A stretch of 49,717 nucleotides of DNA from Vicinamibacteraceae bacterium (GTDB taxonomy: Bacteria; Acidobacteriota; Vicinamibacteria; Vicinamibacterales; JAFNAJ01): contig JAHDVQ010000006.1 in the NCBI GenBank assembly GCA_023384595.1, forward strand, positions 13,339 to 63,055, read 5' to 3'. The translations under genes and the position numbers were made by a program. The notes beneath the pieces are model-generated. The model was not told the origin of the DNA. It searched no databases and worked only from the letters and a program-made list of their open reading frames with translations. Shown here in pieces: positions 25,153 through 34,240 of this stretch (its first letter is position 1; each line of letters begins with the position of its first letter).

Positions 25153-28100
25153 TCAGCCCCCGTTGCCGGCGAGCGGGAGCCAGAGCGTGACGGTGGTGCC
25201 CACGTCGCGCGCGCTCTCGACTGCAATCGTCCCGCCGTGCAGTTCGATGTTGCGCTTGGCGATGCTCAGCCCGAGGCCCGTGCCCGTGGCCTTCGTCGAG
25301 AAGTGCACCTCGAAGAGTCGCGAGAGCGCGTCCGCGTCCATGCCGACGCCGGTGTCCCTCACGCGGACGGCGACGCCGTCGCCGTCGCGTGCCGCTTCGA
25401 GCGTGAGCCGCCCGCGATCGGGCATCGCGTGGATGGCGTTCTCGATGACGTTGGTGATCGCGCGGCCGACGAGCATGCGGTCGATGAAGAGCCGGGGGAG
25501 GCCGGGCGAGGCCGACACCTCGATGTCGATGCGTTCCGCGAGTCCGGTGCGGTAGGCGGCGGCCACTTCCTCGAGGATGCCCGCGATCTCGGTCTCGACC
25601 GGGTGCGGTTGCGGCGTCGACGCGAAGCTCGAGAACTCCCCGGCGATCTGGCGCAACAGCCGCACCTGCGTCAGGATCGTGTCGACGCAGCCGTCGAGCA
25701 CCGGGGAGAGCGGCTCGCCCCGATCGCGGTGCACGCGGCGAAGATGCTCGGCCGACAACTGGATGGGCGTGAGCGGGTTCTTGATGTCGTGCGCGACCTG
25801 GCGGGCCATCTCGGCCCACGCCTCGAGCCGGTTGGTGCGTTCGAGCCTGGCGCGCTGGCGCTGGAGTTCGAACGCCATGGTGTTGAACGACTCGACCAGG
25901 CGCCGCAGCTCGTCGGCCGACCTCACGAAGACGCGGGCGTCGAGGTCGCCCGAGGCGATGCGCCGCGAGGCGCGCGTGAGGCGCTGCACGGGGTCGGCGA
26001 TCCGTTCGGCCATCCAGAGCCCGATGCCGGCGCCCAGCAGGATGAAGAGCAACGCTCCCAGTTGCACGCCGCGGTCGAGATCGTCGATCTCGCGTTCGAT
26101 CTCCTGCTGTCGCGACGCCATCGGCACGGTGACCATGGCGTCGCCGGCCGTCACGCGGATCGGCGCGGCCGCCATCAGGTAGCGCAGGGTCCCGAGCGTC
26201 TCCTCGACGACGACGCTCGACTGCCGCTCGAGCACGATGGCCTGATAGGCCGCCGCCGGCGCGCGCGCGGGGAGCATGCCCGAGGCGAACAGGTCGCGCT
26301 CGCTCGTGGCCACCAGCGCCGACCCCAGATACAGGTTCACGTCCTGGGCGATGAGGCGGCTGATCCACACCATCGTGTCGTCGCTCACGGGGCCCGCCGC
26401 GCTCTCGCCGACCTGGAGCGCCGTCACCGCTTCCTCGATGACGCGCTGGGCCACGGCGGCCGTGCGGGCGGCTTCGCCCTCGGCGTCGGCCCGCATGCGC
26501 CCCGCGACGAAGGTCCGGATGGCCAGCGCAAGGATGAGGACAGGGATGATCGACGAGGCGACGAAGGCGAGGAAGAGCTTCCGGTAGAAGCTGGTGCGGA
26601 ACTCACGGACGAGGGCCGTCCCCGCGTCGAGCCGGCGCCACGAGAGCCACTGTAGCAGCGCGGCCGCGGCGAGCGCCGTCGCGAGACCCAGCGCGGTGAA
26701 GGTGACCAGTTCGGCCAGCCGCATCATGTGGTCGAACCACGAGGGCACGGGGTAGTCGAGCGCGTAGATGCCGAACCGATCGTTGGCGAAGTACACCTCG
26801 TGCGTGCGGCCGCCGCGATCGAGCCTCGTCCAGAAGGGCGTGCGCGAGGCGTAGACGCGCGAGAAGAGCGGTTCGTCGAGCACCCAGGCCTGCCCCGACG
26901 AGGTGAACAGCGGCGTCCGTCCCCACCCGTAGATGACGAGCCCCACGTCGCGGCCAGGGTCGGCCTCGCGTTCGCGCGCCGCCGCCGGGCGGAAGAAGTC
27001 CGCGTAGGGCGCGCGCGACGACAGGAAGGGGAGGGCGTTGTAGTCGGGCATGACGTGCACGACGAGCGCGCCGATGACCCGGTCGCCGTCGGCGCAGACG
27101 TTGCGCTCGGCGTGCAGCATCCGCCGTTCCTCGGAACCGAACGGCGCGGCCTCGCCGAAGGTGTCCCACGTGCAGCTCGAGGCCTGCCACTCGACCACGC
27201 GGCCCTCGTACTCCGGGAAGTTCAGCGAGAAGCGGCTGCGCAGCCGCCGGTCGGGTCCGTAAACCTCGAGGGCCGACGTCAGGCGGTAGCGCGCCAGATC
27301 GGTCTGCTGCCACAGGCTGAATGCGAGATCGGTCGTGGGAGGCGCGTCCGGCGTCGCACCGCTGGCCGATGCCAGCAGGTCGGCGAGCGCCGGAATCGCA
27401 TCGAGCTGCCGTCGCGAGTCGTCGAGCCGCCGCAACAGATCTTCCGGGTGCGTGATGGCCTGCTGCGCGAACTCGCGCTCGACGAGGGCCCGCCGCGCGG
27501 CGTCGGCGGCGAAGACGAGCGACGGATAGAGGAGCAGCGCGGGAACCATGGCCGCCGTCGCCCAGGCCACGAGCCGCACCGCCTGCGAGCCGTGTCGATA
27601 CCAGGCGGTGCTGCGGGAGACGAGCCTCGTGGCCAGCGCGGCGGCCGCCAGCGTGACGACGATCGTCTCCTGCGGCACGACGCGATCGCCGAAGGCCGCC
27701 GTCACGACCATCGCGGGCGCCAGCCAGGAGGCGAGCCGGACGAACCAGGGTCCCGGACCCCGTCGCGGCACGCGTGTGCCCGCCAGGAAGAACAGGGCCG
27801 CGATGCCGAGCAGCAGGGCCGCGTGGAGCACGACGAGGCCGGCCAGCAGCGCCAGCCGATTGGGTGGCCAGGGTTGGAGCGTGAGCTGCAGCAGGTCCAC
27901 CCGGCCCGCCTCCACGCCCGCGCCGAGCACCGCTTCGAAGGCGAGCAGCGCCGCCGTCGCGACCAGACCCGCCAGGGCATGCCCGACGACGAGCCGGCTC
28001 CAGCCCGATCGCGAGCCGGCCGGACGCCGGGTCCACGTGCGGCGCACCAGGACCCACTCGGCGATCAGCACGGCCAGGGCCAGCGCGAAGCACGCCGAGA

Positions 28101-29070
28101 CGAAGAAGTCGACAGGGGATCTCAGCGCGAGCGGCGTCCAGAACGCCGTCGCATCGGGTGGCCCGGGGCGCCAGGACGAGGGCACCGCGAACCAGGCGAC
28201 CATGCGCACGAGCGCGAGCAGCCCCATCACGACCAGGGTGACGCGGCGCCAACGCCCGGGTTCGCGACCGGGCCGGCCCCGCGCGTCGAGCAGGGGACCG
28301 AGCAGCAGCAGCAGCGTCAGCGCGATCACGCCGAGGGCGGCCGCCCGGACGGCCTCGACTCCGGCGGTCTCGCGACGCGCGAGCGCCTCGGCGGTGAGCG
28401 CGGCCTCGAAGAGCGGCTCGCCCTGCTCGCTTCGCACGACGACGCCGGTACCTGGCGGCGCTCCCGCGCCGCCCGCAAACCGCGGGCGAAGCGTCACCTC
28501 GCCATAGGACGTGATGATCGTGTATTCGCGTTCTCCCCGGACTTCCCCCGGCGTGAGCAGCGTCTCGGCCGCCAACGTGCCCACCCGGCGGCCGCTCTGG
28601 ACCGACTCGATCGGCTCGATGCGGACGTAGCGCAGCCCCGTCGGCCCGGGCGCGACGAACCCCGCGGGGGGGCCGTCGATGCGGTCGACGGGCAGTGTCG
28701 AGGCCCGGCCCTGCCAGGCAATCGGCGCCCCGCCCACGGCATAGACGGTGAGGGCGTCGTCAGTGGTCAGATGCCGATCGGCGGCGGCCGCCAGCGCCTC
28801 GAAGAGATCGTGCGCCCGGCCGGCGGCGACCGCGGCCCCGAGATCGACGTTCCGGCGAAGCGCGGTGCCGGCGGCCCGGAGGCGGCGCGCCCGGGCGTCG
28901 AGCGTGGCCTCCACCTCGCTGGCGACGGCCCGCTGCAGGGCCTCGGGCGTCGACGGGTAGCGGCTCTGACGCCAGACGCCCACGAGCGCCACGGCGGCCG
29001 CAATCGAGAGCCCCGCCAGCAGCAGATGGACCCACGCGAGCTGGCCGCGCTTGGGAAGCCTGGACGCCAC
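25153..29070 (-). CDS. Large NtrY-like membrane sensor histidine kinase
   Basis: A 1305-residue sensor kinase, about twice the usual NtrY length. After an N-terminal helix (about 13-33), a likely periplasmic domain (35-240) is followed by a bundle of about seven helices (245-530), a second outside domain (about 540-780), helices near 787-808 and 830-852, a third sensor domain (860-995), a helix at about 1000-1018, and HAMP (1017-1070). The kinase core has phosphoacceptor His1094 in HDIKNPLTPIQ, the N box in VIENAIHAM, G1 DTGVGMD and G2 GTGLGLSI. All catalytic motifs look intact. No response regulator gene lies beside it. The GTG start at 29070 is uncertain because no strong ribosome binding site is present. 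Confidence 0.9.
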   Translation of the reverse strand: MASRLPKRGQLAWVHLLLAGLSIAAAVALVGVWRQSRYPSTPEALQRAVASEVEATLDARARRLRAAGTALRRNVDLGAAVAAGRAHDLFEALAAAADRHLTTDDALTVYAVGGAPIAWQGRASTLPVDRIDGPPAGFVAPGPTGLRYVRIEPIESVQSGRRVGTLAAETLLTPGEVRGEREYTIITSYGEVTLRPRFAGGAGAPPGTGVVVRSEQGEPLFEAALTAEALARRETAGVEAVRAAALGVIALTLLLLLGPLLDARGRPGREPGRWRRVTLVVMGLLALVRMVAWFAVPSSWRPGPPDATAFWTPLALRSPVDFFVSACFALALAVLIAEWVLVRRTWTRRPAGSRSGWSRLVVGHALAGLVATAALLAFEAVLGAGVEAGRVDLLQLTLQPWPPNRLALLAGLVVLHAALLLGIAALFFLAGTRVPRRGPGPWFVRLASWLAPAMVVTAAFGDRVVPQETIVVTLAAAALATRLVSRSTAWYRHGSQAVRLVAWATAAMVPALLLYPSLVFAADAARRALVEREFAQQAITHPEDLLRRLDDSRRQLDAIPALADLLASASGATPDAPPTTDLAFSLWQQTDLARYRLTSALEVYGPDRRLRSRFSLNFPEYEGRVVEWQASSCTWDTFGEAAPFGSEERRMLHAERNVCADGDRVIGALVVHVMPDYNALPFLSSRAPYADFFRPAAAREREADPGRDVGLVIYGWGRTPLFTSSGQAWVLDEPLFSRVYASRTPFWTRLDRGGRTHEVYFANDRFGIYALDYPVPSWFDHMMRLAELVTFTALGLATALAAAALLQWLSWRRLDAGTALVREFRTSFYRKLFLAFVASSIIPVLILALAIRTFVAGRMRADAEGEAARTAAVAQRVIEEAVTALQVGESAAGPVSDDTMVWISRLIAQDVNLYLGSALVATSERDLFASGMLPARAPAAAYQAIVLERQSSVVVEETLGTLRYLMAAAPIRVTAGDAMVTVPMASRQQEIEREIDDLDRGVQLGALLFILLGAGIGLWMAERIADPVQRLTRASRRIASGDLDARVFVRSADELRRLVESFNTMAFELQRQRARLERTNRLEAWAEMARQVAHDIKNPLTPIQLSAEHLRRVHRDRGEPLSPVLDGCVDTILTQVRLLRQIAGEFSSFASTPQPHPVETEIAGILEEVAAAYRTGLAERIDIEVSASPGLPRLFIDRMLVGRAITNVIENAIHAMPDRGRLTLEAARDGDGVAVRVRDTGVGMDADALSRLFEVHFSTKATGTGLGLSIAKRNIELHGGTIAVESARDVGTTVTLWLPLAGNGG

Positions 29071-29129
29071 GTCTTCCGCAGTGTAGCCGACACGGTCGCC
29101 CGCGGGGCGGCCGTCCGCGATCGGCCGTG

Positions 29130-29135
29130 TATACT
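29130..29135 (+). promoter_or_regulatory. Possible -10 box (TATACT) for the membrane protein/aminotransferase pair
   Basis: TATACT lies in the 87-base divergent gap next to the sensor kinase start. Transcription would begin near 29142, leaving a 5' leader of about 16 bases before ATG 29158. No -35 match is visible. Confidence 0.35.
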
Positions 29136-29157
29136 CGACGTGGCCCCCGGCGACGGC

Positions 29158-30153
29158 ATGTTGCGCACCATCAAACCGACGCTCAAACGCGGGACCTTCG
29201 TGACGGCCGCCAACTGGCCCGTCGTCGCCGTGCAGTTCGTCGCCGAATCCACCTTCAAGATTCTCCTCGGCGTGCCCATTGTGGGCGGCGTGCTCCTGGT
29301 GTCGCTCGGCATGGGCCAGGACGTGACGGGCGCCCTTGGCGCCGGCCCCCGGCAGATTGTCACGACCGTGGGGGCGCGGCTGGCCGAGCACCCGCTGGCC
29401 CTGACCTGGTTCGTCCTGTCCTGCCTGGCCGTGATCCTGGGCGGATCGGCGCTCGTCTTCCTCGTCAAGGGCGGCACGATGACCGTACTCGCGCGGGGCG
29501 AAGCGGCTGCGGGGCCCATCGAGCGGGGGGCGCTGCGCCTGCGCGACTTCCGGCGCGCCGAGGCGTACTCGATTGCGGCCTTCACGGCCGGGAGCCAGCA
29601 CCTCTTCCGCCGATACCTCAGGCTCGGCGCGGTCCTTCTGCTCCTGTACCTGGTCTCGGGGGCCTTCTATCTCGGCGCCATCCTCGGAGGCTACAGCCTG
29701 CTCGAGTCCTCGGGATGGGTGGTCGGCTGGACGCTCGTGGCGGCCCTCGGCTCGGCCGGCCTGTTCATGTGGATTGCGCTCGTGAACCTGGTCTACCTGC
29801 TCGTGCAGATGGTCGTGGCCGTCGAGGATTGCTCGGTGCGGACGGCCGCCCGGATCGTCGTCGAGTTCTTGCGCGCGCGTGGCAGCAATGTCATGCTCGT
29901 CTTCGCCGTGGTGCTCGTGCTCGTCGTGGCGGCCACGGCGGCGTCGCTGCTGGCGACGGCCGGACTCGGTCTCATCTCGTTCGTGCCGCTCATTGGCCTG
30001 GCGGTGTTCCCGCTGCAGGCCGCGGCGTGGTTGGTGCGGGGCCTGGTCTTCCAGTTCCTCGGGTTGACCGCCCTGACCGCATATCTCTCCCTGTATCGCG
30101 AGCACCGTGCGTGGCAGGCGCGCGGCTCTTCGCTCGTCAGGACGGCATCATGA
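29158..30153 (+). CDS. Multi-pass membrane protein of unknown function
   Basis: A 331-residue protein with about six hydrophobic segments, near residues 22-55, 80-106, 155-180, 190-222, 245-275 and 278-310. I do not recognise the family. Between the second and third helices is a soluble stretch (110-150) with many Arg and Ala. ATG at 29158 is preferred; an in-frame GTG six codons upstream (29140) sits at the predicted transcription start and is possible. The stop overlaps the aminotransferase ATG (ATGA), so the two are probably co-translated. Confidence 0.7.
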   Translation: MLRTIKPTLKRGTFVTAANWPVVAVQFVAESTFKILLGVPIVGGVLLVSLGMGQDVTGALGAGPRQIVTTVGARLAEHPLALTWFVLSCLAVILGGSALVFLVKGGTMTVLARGEAAAGPIERGALRLRDFRRAEAYSIAAFTAGSQHLFRRYLRLGAVLLLLYLVSGAFYLGAILGGYSLLESSGWVVGWTLVAALGSAGLFMWIALVNLVYLLVQMVVAVEDCSVRTAARIVVEFLRARGSNVMLVFAVVLVLVVAATAASLLATAGLGLISFVPLIGLAVFPLQAAAWLVRGLVFQFLGLTALTAYLSLYREHRAWQARGSSLVRTAS

Positions 30154-31400
30154 GCTTCGAACACCTTCTTTCGCGCGCCGGCGAACGGATGCAGCAGTCG
30201 GCGATCCGCCAGATGGGCACCGTGGCCGCGTCGCTCCCCGACGTCATCTCGTTCGCCCCCGGATATCCCGCCCCCGAAACCTTCGCCTGGGACGACTACC
30301 GGACCATCGCCGACGACGTCCTCTCGGGCGCCGACGGCACGGCCCTGCAGTACGGCCCCACGCGCGGCTTCGGCCCACTGCTCGACACGCTCGTCTCGCT
30401 ACTCGCGGCCCGCGGCATCACCTCCACCGTCGAGCAGCTCCAGCTCACCACGGGGTCGCAGCAGGGGCTCGATCTCGTGGCCCGGGTGCTGCTCGACCCG
30501 GGCGACGTGGCACTGGTGGAGCTGCCCAGCTATACCGGGGCCCTCACCGCGTTCCGCAACGTCATGGCGTCGCTCGTCGGCGTGCGGCGCGACGACGAGG
30601 GCATCGATCTCGATCATCTCGAGACGACGGTGGCACGGCTCTCGGCAGAGGGACGCCGCGTCAAGTTCCTGTACCTCGTTCCCAACTTCCAGAACCCGAC
30701 GGGCGCGCTCATGTCGCTCGCACGCCGCCGCGCGGTGCTCGACTGGGCGCTTCGGCGCGACCTCATCATCGTCGAGGACGATCCGTACGGGGCGCTGTAC
30801 TTCGAGGACACGACGTCGCCCGACGAGACGCGGCCGATCAAGGCCGACGACCGTGACGGACGGGTCATCTACTTGAGCAGCTTCTCGAAGACGCTCTCGC
30901 CGGCGTTCCGCGTGGCGTGGGTGACGGCGCATCCCTCGCTCGCCGCCCGGTTCGAGACGGCCAAGCAGGCGCTGGACCTGTGCACGGGCAATTTCGATCA
31001 GCGGATGGTCTACGAGTCGTGCCGCCGCGGCGTCCTCGACAGGCAGGTGCCGAAGCTGCGCGCCTTCTATCAGCGGAACCGCACGGTGATGCAGGAGGCG
31101 CTGCGCGAACGGCTCGGGGATCGCATCACCTGGGCCATCCCGCGCGGCGGCTTCTTCCTGTGGGCGAGCCTGCCCGAGGGCGTCGACACCATGAAGATGC
31201 TCGACCGGGCGATGCGCCACCGCGTGATCTACGTCGCGGGAAGCCCGTTCTTCGTCGACGGCTCCGGGCAGCAGACGCTGCGCCTGGCGTTCTCGTTCGT
31301 CCAGCCGGCCAGGCTCGTCGAGGGTGTCGAGCGGCTCTCGACGGCCATCATGGAAGAGCTGGAGACGATTCCGAAGCTGGCGGCGAAGCAGGAGGGCTAG
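30150..31400 (+). CDS. PLP-dependent class I/II aminotransferase, 2-aminoadipate type
   Basis: A 416-residue fold-type I aminotransferase of the LysN/MocR-like group. Marks are SFAPGYPAPETFAW near residue 31-44 (substrate entry loop), LQYGPTRGFGPLL near 66-78, TTGSQQGLDLVARVLLDPGD (cofactor-binding loop), LYLVPNFQNPTG near 173-184, EDDPYGALYF, and the Schiff-base lysine Lys247 in SSFSKTLSP. There is no N-terminal GntR-type DNA-binding domain, so it is an enzyme rather than a MocR regulator. Enzymes of this group act on 2-aminoadipate, branched-chain or aromatic amino acids, and specificity cannot be told here. Its 3' end overlaps the convergent beta-propeller gene by 53 bases. Confidence 0.93.
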   Translation: MSFEHLLSRAGERMQQSAIRQMGTVAASLPDVISFAPGYPAPETFAWDDYRTIADDVLSGADGTALQYGPTRGFGPLLDTLVSLLAARGITSTVEQLQLTTGSQQGLDLVARVLLDPGDVALVELPSYTGALTAFRNVMASLVGVRRDDEGIDLDHLETTVARLSAEGRRVKFLYLVPNFQNPTGALMSLARRRAVLDWALRRDLIIVEDDPYGALYFEDTTSPDETRPIKADDRDGRVIYLSSFSKTLSPAFRVAWVTAHPSLAARFETAKQALDLCTGNFDQRMVYESCRRGVLDRQVPKLRAFYQRNRTVMQEALRERLGDRITWAIPRGGFFLWASLPEGVDTMKMLDRAMRHRVIYVAGSPFFVDGSGQQTLRLAFSFVQPARLVEGVERLSTAIMEELETIPKLAAKQEG

Positions 31401-32622
31401 GCACCTCGGGGAGGCCCAGGCCGACGCCGGGCAGACTGCGCAGCGGCACCTCGAGCGGCACGATGCGCCGCTCGAGGAGCGTCGCGCGTCCATCACCGAA
31501 GACGACGAGCACTCGCGGCAGGGCCGGAATCCGGCCCGCGACGGGGAGCGGCGGCGAGAACGGCTCCGACGCCAGCGGGACCGTCGCCACGGCCTGTCCG
31601 TCGGCCCGAGAGTAGGCGCGCAGTTCTGCCGCGCGGCTGGGAACAATCAGCGTGTCGCCGACGATCAGCGGACCCGCCATCGCGCGTGACGGCAACTCGA
31701 CGCGCCACTGCTGCGACCCGCTCCCGCGATCGAGCCCGCGCAGCAGGTTGTCGAGCGACGCCACGTAGATGCGATCCGCGTCGACCGCCACCGCGCCCGT
31801 GATGTCCCCCCCGGTGCGCCATCGCCAGTCGGGCCGGCCCGTGGCGAGGTCGAGCACGTGCAGGAAGTTGTCGGCCGACGCCACGTAGAGGTGAGGCTCC
31901 GCGATGGTGAGCCCCGTGATGCGCTCGCGGCCGACCGTGCGCGACCAGGCGGGCTCGCCGTCGCGGATGTCGAGCATCGCCACGCGCCCGTCCTCGAGGC
32001 CGACGACAACGAGGTCGCCCGAGACGAGCGGCTCCAGGCTGGCCGGTCCCGGCAACGGCCTCCGCCAGACGACCTCGCCGCTCGCGGCACTCATCGCGAG
32101 CATCTCGTGGTTCGCGAGCGCCAGAAGGATCCACCCCGAACGCACGAGCGGCGCGGCCGCGGGCTCGGCCGGGAGCGGCACGCGCCAGACGGCCGTCCCG
32201 GTGGCGGCATCGAGCGCCTCCAACTGGTCGCCCCCCGCGACGTACACGCGGACGCCGTCGCTCGCGGGCCGGTGCCGGGTGGTCGAGGGCAAGGTCCACG
32301 CCACGCGCCCGTCCGCCAGGTCGAGGGCGACGACGGCGCCGGTCCGCAGCACGATGAAGGCGCGGACGTCGTCGGCGACCACGGGCGCGGCCGGGGGCGC
32401 GCCGAATTCGGCCATCCAGGTGGCCGCCAGCGGGAAGAGACTGCCGCGCACGGCGTCGAACGAGACGGGCGCAGGCCGGGTCACCGCCGGCGAGGCGGGC
32501 TGGGCAGCGCCCGGTCTCGCGCCAGGAGCGGGCTGCGCCAGCGCCCGGTCGGGCAAAAACCCCAACAGGGAGAGGCACGCGGCCGCGGCCACGCAAGATA
32601 TTGCCGTGCCTCGGGATCCCAC
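31348..32622 (-). CDS. Secreted PQQ-like (BamB-like) beta-propeller protein
   Basis: A 424-residue exported protein. A signal peptide covers residues 1-30 ([21 protein letters not shown] region). The rest holds repeated PQQ-type propeller blades of the form [79 protein letters not shown] and [16 protein letters not shown]. This resembles BamB of the outer-membrane assembly complex, but I see no lipobox cysteine, so it is probably soluble in the periplasm. The GTG at 32622 is chosen because it gives the signal peptide; there is no ribosome binding site, and a -10-like TATTAT ends six bases before it, so the message may be leaderless. Bam membership is an inference. Confidence 0.8.
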   Translation of the reverse strand: MGSRGTAISCVAAAACLSLLGFLPDRALAQPAPGARPGAAQPASPAVTRPAPVSFDAVRGSLFPLAATWMAEFGAPPAAPVVADDVRAFIVLRTGAVVALDLADGRVAWTLPSTTRHRPASDGVRVYVAGGDQLEALDAATGTAVWRVPLPAEPAAAPLVRSGWILLALANHEMLAMSAASGEVVWRRPLPGPASLEPLVSGDLVVVGLEDGRVAMLDIRDGEPAWSRTVGRERITGLTIAEPHLYVASADNFLHVLDLATGRPDWRWRTGGDITGAVAVDADRIYVASLDNLLRGLDRGSGSQQWRVELPSRAMAGPLIVGDTLIVPSRAAELRAYSRADGQAVATVPLASEPFSPPLPVAGRIPALPRVLVVFGDGRATLLERRIVPLEVPLRSLPGVGLGLPEVPSPPASPPASESSPALP

Positions 32623-32627
32623 GTCGC

Positions 32628-32634
32628 TATAATA
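32628..32634. promoter_or_regulatory. Overlapping divergent -10 boxes (TATAAT / TATTAT)
   Basis: On the plus strand TATAAT (32628-32633) is a perfect -10 consensus that would start guaA transcription near 32640, 52 bases before its GTG. On the minus strand the complementary bases read TATTAT (32634-32629), which would start the beta-propeller transcript at about 32622, exactly its GTG. No good -35 is seen for either direction. Confidence 0.5.
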
Positions 32635-32691
32635 CCGGAGACTGCACGGCCGCCGGTTGGGCCCGCGACCGTCTCCCGCTTCCAGAAGTCC

Positions 32692-34233
32692 GTGACACAT
32701 CAGACCATTCTCGTCCTCGATTTCGGCTCGCAGTTCACCCAGCTCATCGCGAGGCGTCTGCGGGAGCTGTCGGTCTACTGCGAGATTCTGCCGTTCAGCA
32801 CGCCGGTCGAGGAGCTTCGGCGCCGCAGCCCGGCCGGGCTCATCCTGTCGGGCGGGCCGCTCAGCGTGAGCGACCCGGGAGCTCCACACAGCGACCCGGC
32901 CCTGCTCGAGCTGGGCGTCCCGGTGCTCGGCATCTGCTACGGGATGCAGCTCCTGACCGAGCAGCTCGGTGGTCGCGTCGGCCCGGCGCGCCACCGGGAG
33001 TACGGCCACGCGCGCGTGGAGGTCAGCCGCCCCGAGGCCGCGCTCTTCGCGCGGTGTCCCGACTCGCTGCGCGTCTGGGCGAGCCACGGGGACTACATCG
33101 AGGCGCCGCCCGCCGGCTTCACGGTGGTCGCCACCTCGGCCAACGCGCCGGTGGCCGCCATCGAGCATCGCGACCGTCGCCTGTTCGGCCTGCTGTTCCA
33201 TCCCGAGGTGCACCACTCCGAGCACGGGACCGACATCCTCCGGAACTTCGCCTATACCGTCTGCGGCTGCCGCGGCGACTGGACGATGTCGTCGTTCGTC
33301 GAGGAGGCCACCGCGAAGATTCGCGACACGGTGGGCGACGGACGCGTCGTCTGCGCGCTGTCGGGCGGGGTCGATTCGACGGTGGTCGCGCTGCTGGTGC
33401 ACCGCGCGGTGGGCGACCGGCTGCGCTGCATCTTCGTCGACAACGGCCTGCTGCGGCATGACGAGGCGGCGCAGGTCATGCAGCGGTTCGTGGACAAGCT
33501 GCACCTGCCCGTGGTGATGGCCGACGCCCGGACGTTGTTCCTCGAGCGGCTGGCGGGGGTGACCGATCCCGAGCGGAAGCGGAAGATCATCGGCGCGACC
33601 TTCATCGACGTCTTCGAGGAGGAGGCGAGGGCGCTGGGCTCGTTCGACTTCCTCGCGCAGGGCACGCTCTATCCGGACGTCATCGAGAGCGTCTCCGTGA
33701 TGGGGCCGTCGGTGACCATCAAGAGCCATCACAACGTGGGCGGCCTCCCCGAGCGCATGCGCTTCACGCTGGTCGAACCGGTGCGGCAGCTGTTCAAGGA
33801 CGAAGTGCGCGTGCTCGGCCTGGAACTGGGCCTCGACGAGGCGTTCGTGTGGCGTCAGCCCTTCCCGGGGCCGGGTCTGGCCGTCCGGGTGCTGGGCGAG
33901 ATCACCGAGGAGCGGCTGGCGCTGGTCCGCGCGGCCGACGTGATCGTCCAGGACGAGGTCAGGCGCGCGGGGTGGTATCGTCGTCTGTGGCAATCCTTCG
34001 CGGTGCTGCTGCCGGTGCAGAGCGTGGGCGTCATGGGCGATGCGCGCACGTACGAGTACACGGTGGCCGTGCGGGCCGTGGAGAGTCGCGACGGCATGAC
34101 GGCCGACTGGGCGCGGCTGCCGCACGAACTGCTCGCGACCATCTCGTCGCGCATCGTCAACGAGGTGAAGGGCATTAACCGCGTGGTCTACGACGTCAGC
34201 TCGAAGCCGCCATCGACCATCGAGTGGGAGTGA
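32692..34233 (+). CDS. guaA: GMP synthase (glutamine-hydrolysing)
   Basis: A 513-residue GMP synthase of full length. The class I glutamine amidotransferase domain is residues 1-190, with catalytic Cys82 in GICYGMQ, His170 and Glu172 in FHPEVHH. The ATP-pyrophosphatase domain starts at about 200 with the PP-loop SGGVDST (Ser224-Ser229 region). The C-terminal dimerisation domain ends PPSTIEWE, the family's usual terminus. It converts XMP, glutamine and ATP into GMP. The GTG start at 32692 gives the normal N-terminus ([17 protein letters not shown]); no ribosome binding site is visible. A consensus TATAAT lies 52 bases upstream of the message start region. It begins a run of plus-strand genes to the right edge. 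Confidence 0.96.
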   Translation: MTHQTILVLDFGSQFTQLIARRLRELSVYCEILPFSTPVEELRRRSPAGLILSGGPLSVSDPGAPHSDPALLELGVPVLGICYGMQLLTEQLGGRVGPARHREYGHARVEVSRPEAALFARCPDSLRVWASHGDYIEAPPAGFTVVATSANAPVAAIEHRDRRLFGLLFHPEVHHSEHGTDILRNFAYTVCGCRGDWTMSSFVEEATAKIRDTVGDGRVVCALSGGVDSTVVALLVHRAVGDRLRCIFVDNGLLRHDEAAQVMQRFVDKLHLPVVMADARTLFLERLAGVTDPERKRKIIGATFIDVFEEEARALGSFDFLAQGTLYPDVIESVSVMGPSVTIKSHHNVGGLPERMRFTLVEPVRQLFKDEVRVLGLELGLDEAFVWRQPFPGPGLAVRVLGEITEERLALVRAADVIVQDEVRRAGWYRRLWQSFAVLLPVQSVGVMGDARTYEYTVAVRAVESRDGMTADWARLPHELLATISSRIVNEVKGINRVVYDVSSKPPSTIEWE

Positions 34234-34240
34234 GCCTGGG

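Noticed and set aside
32634-32691. A possible purine riboswitch upstream of guaA
   Set aside because: The likely leader is only about 50 bases and I see no conserved aptamer or paired stems of that kind.
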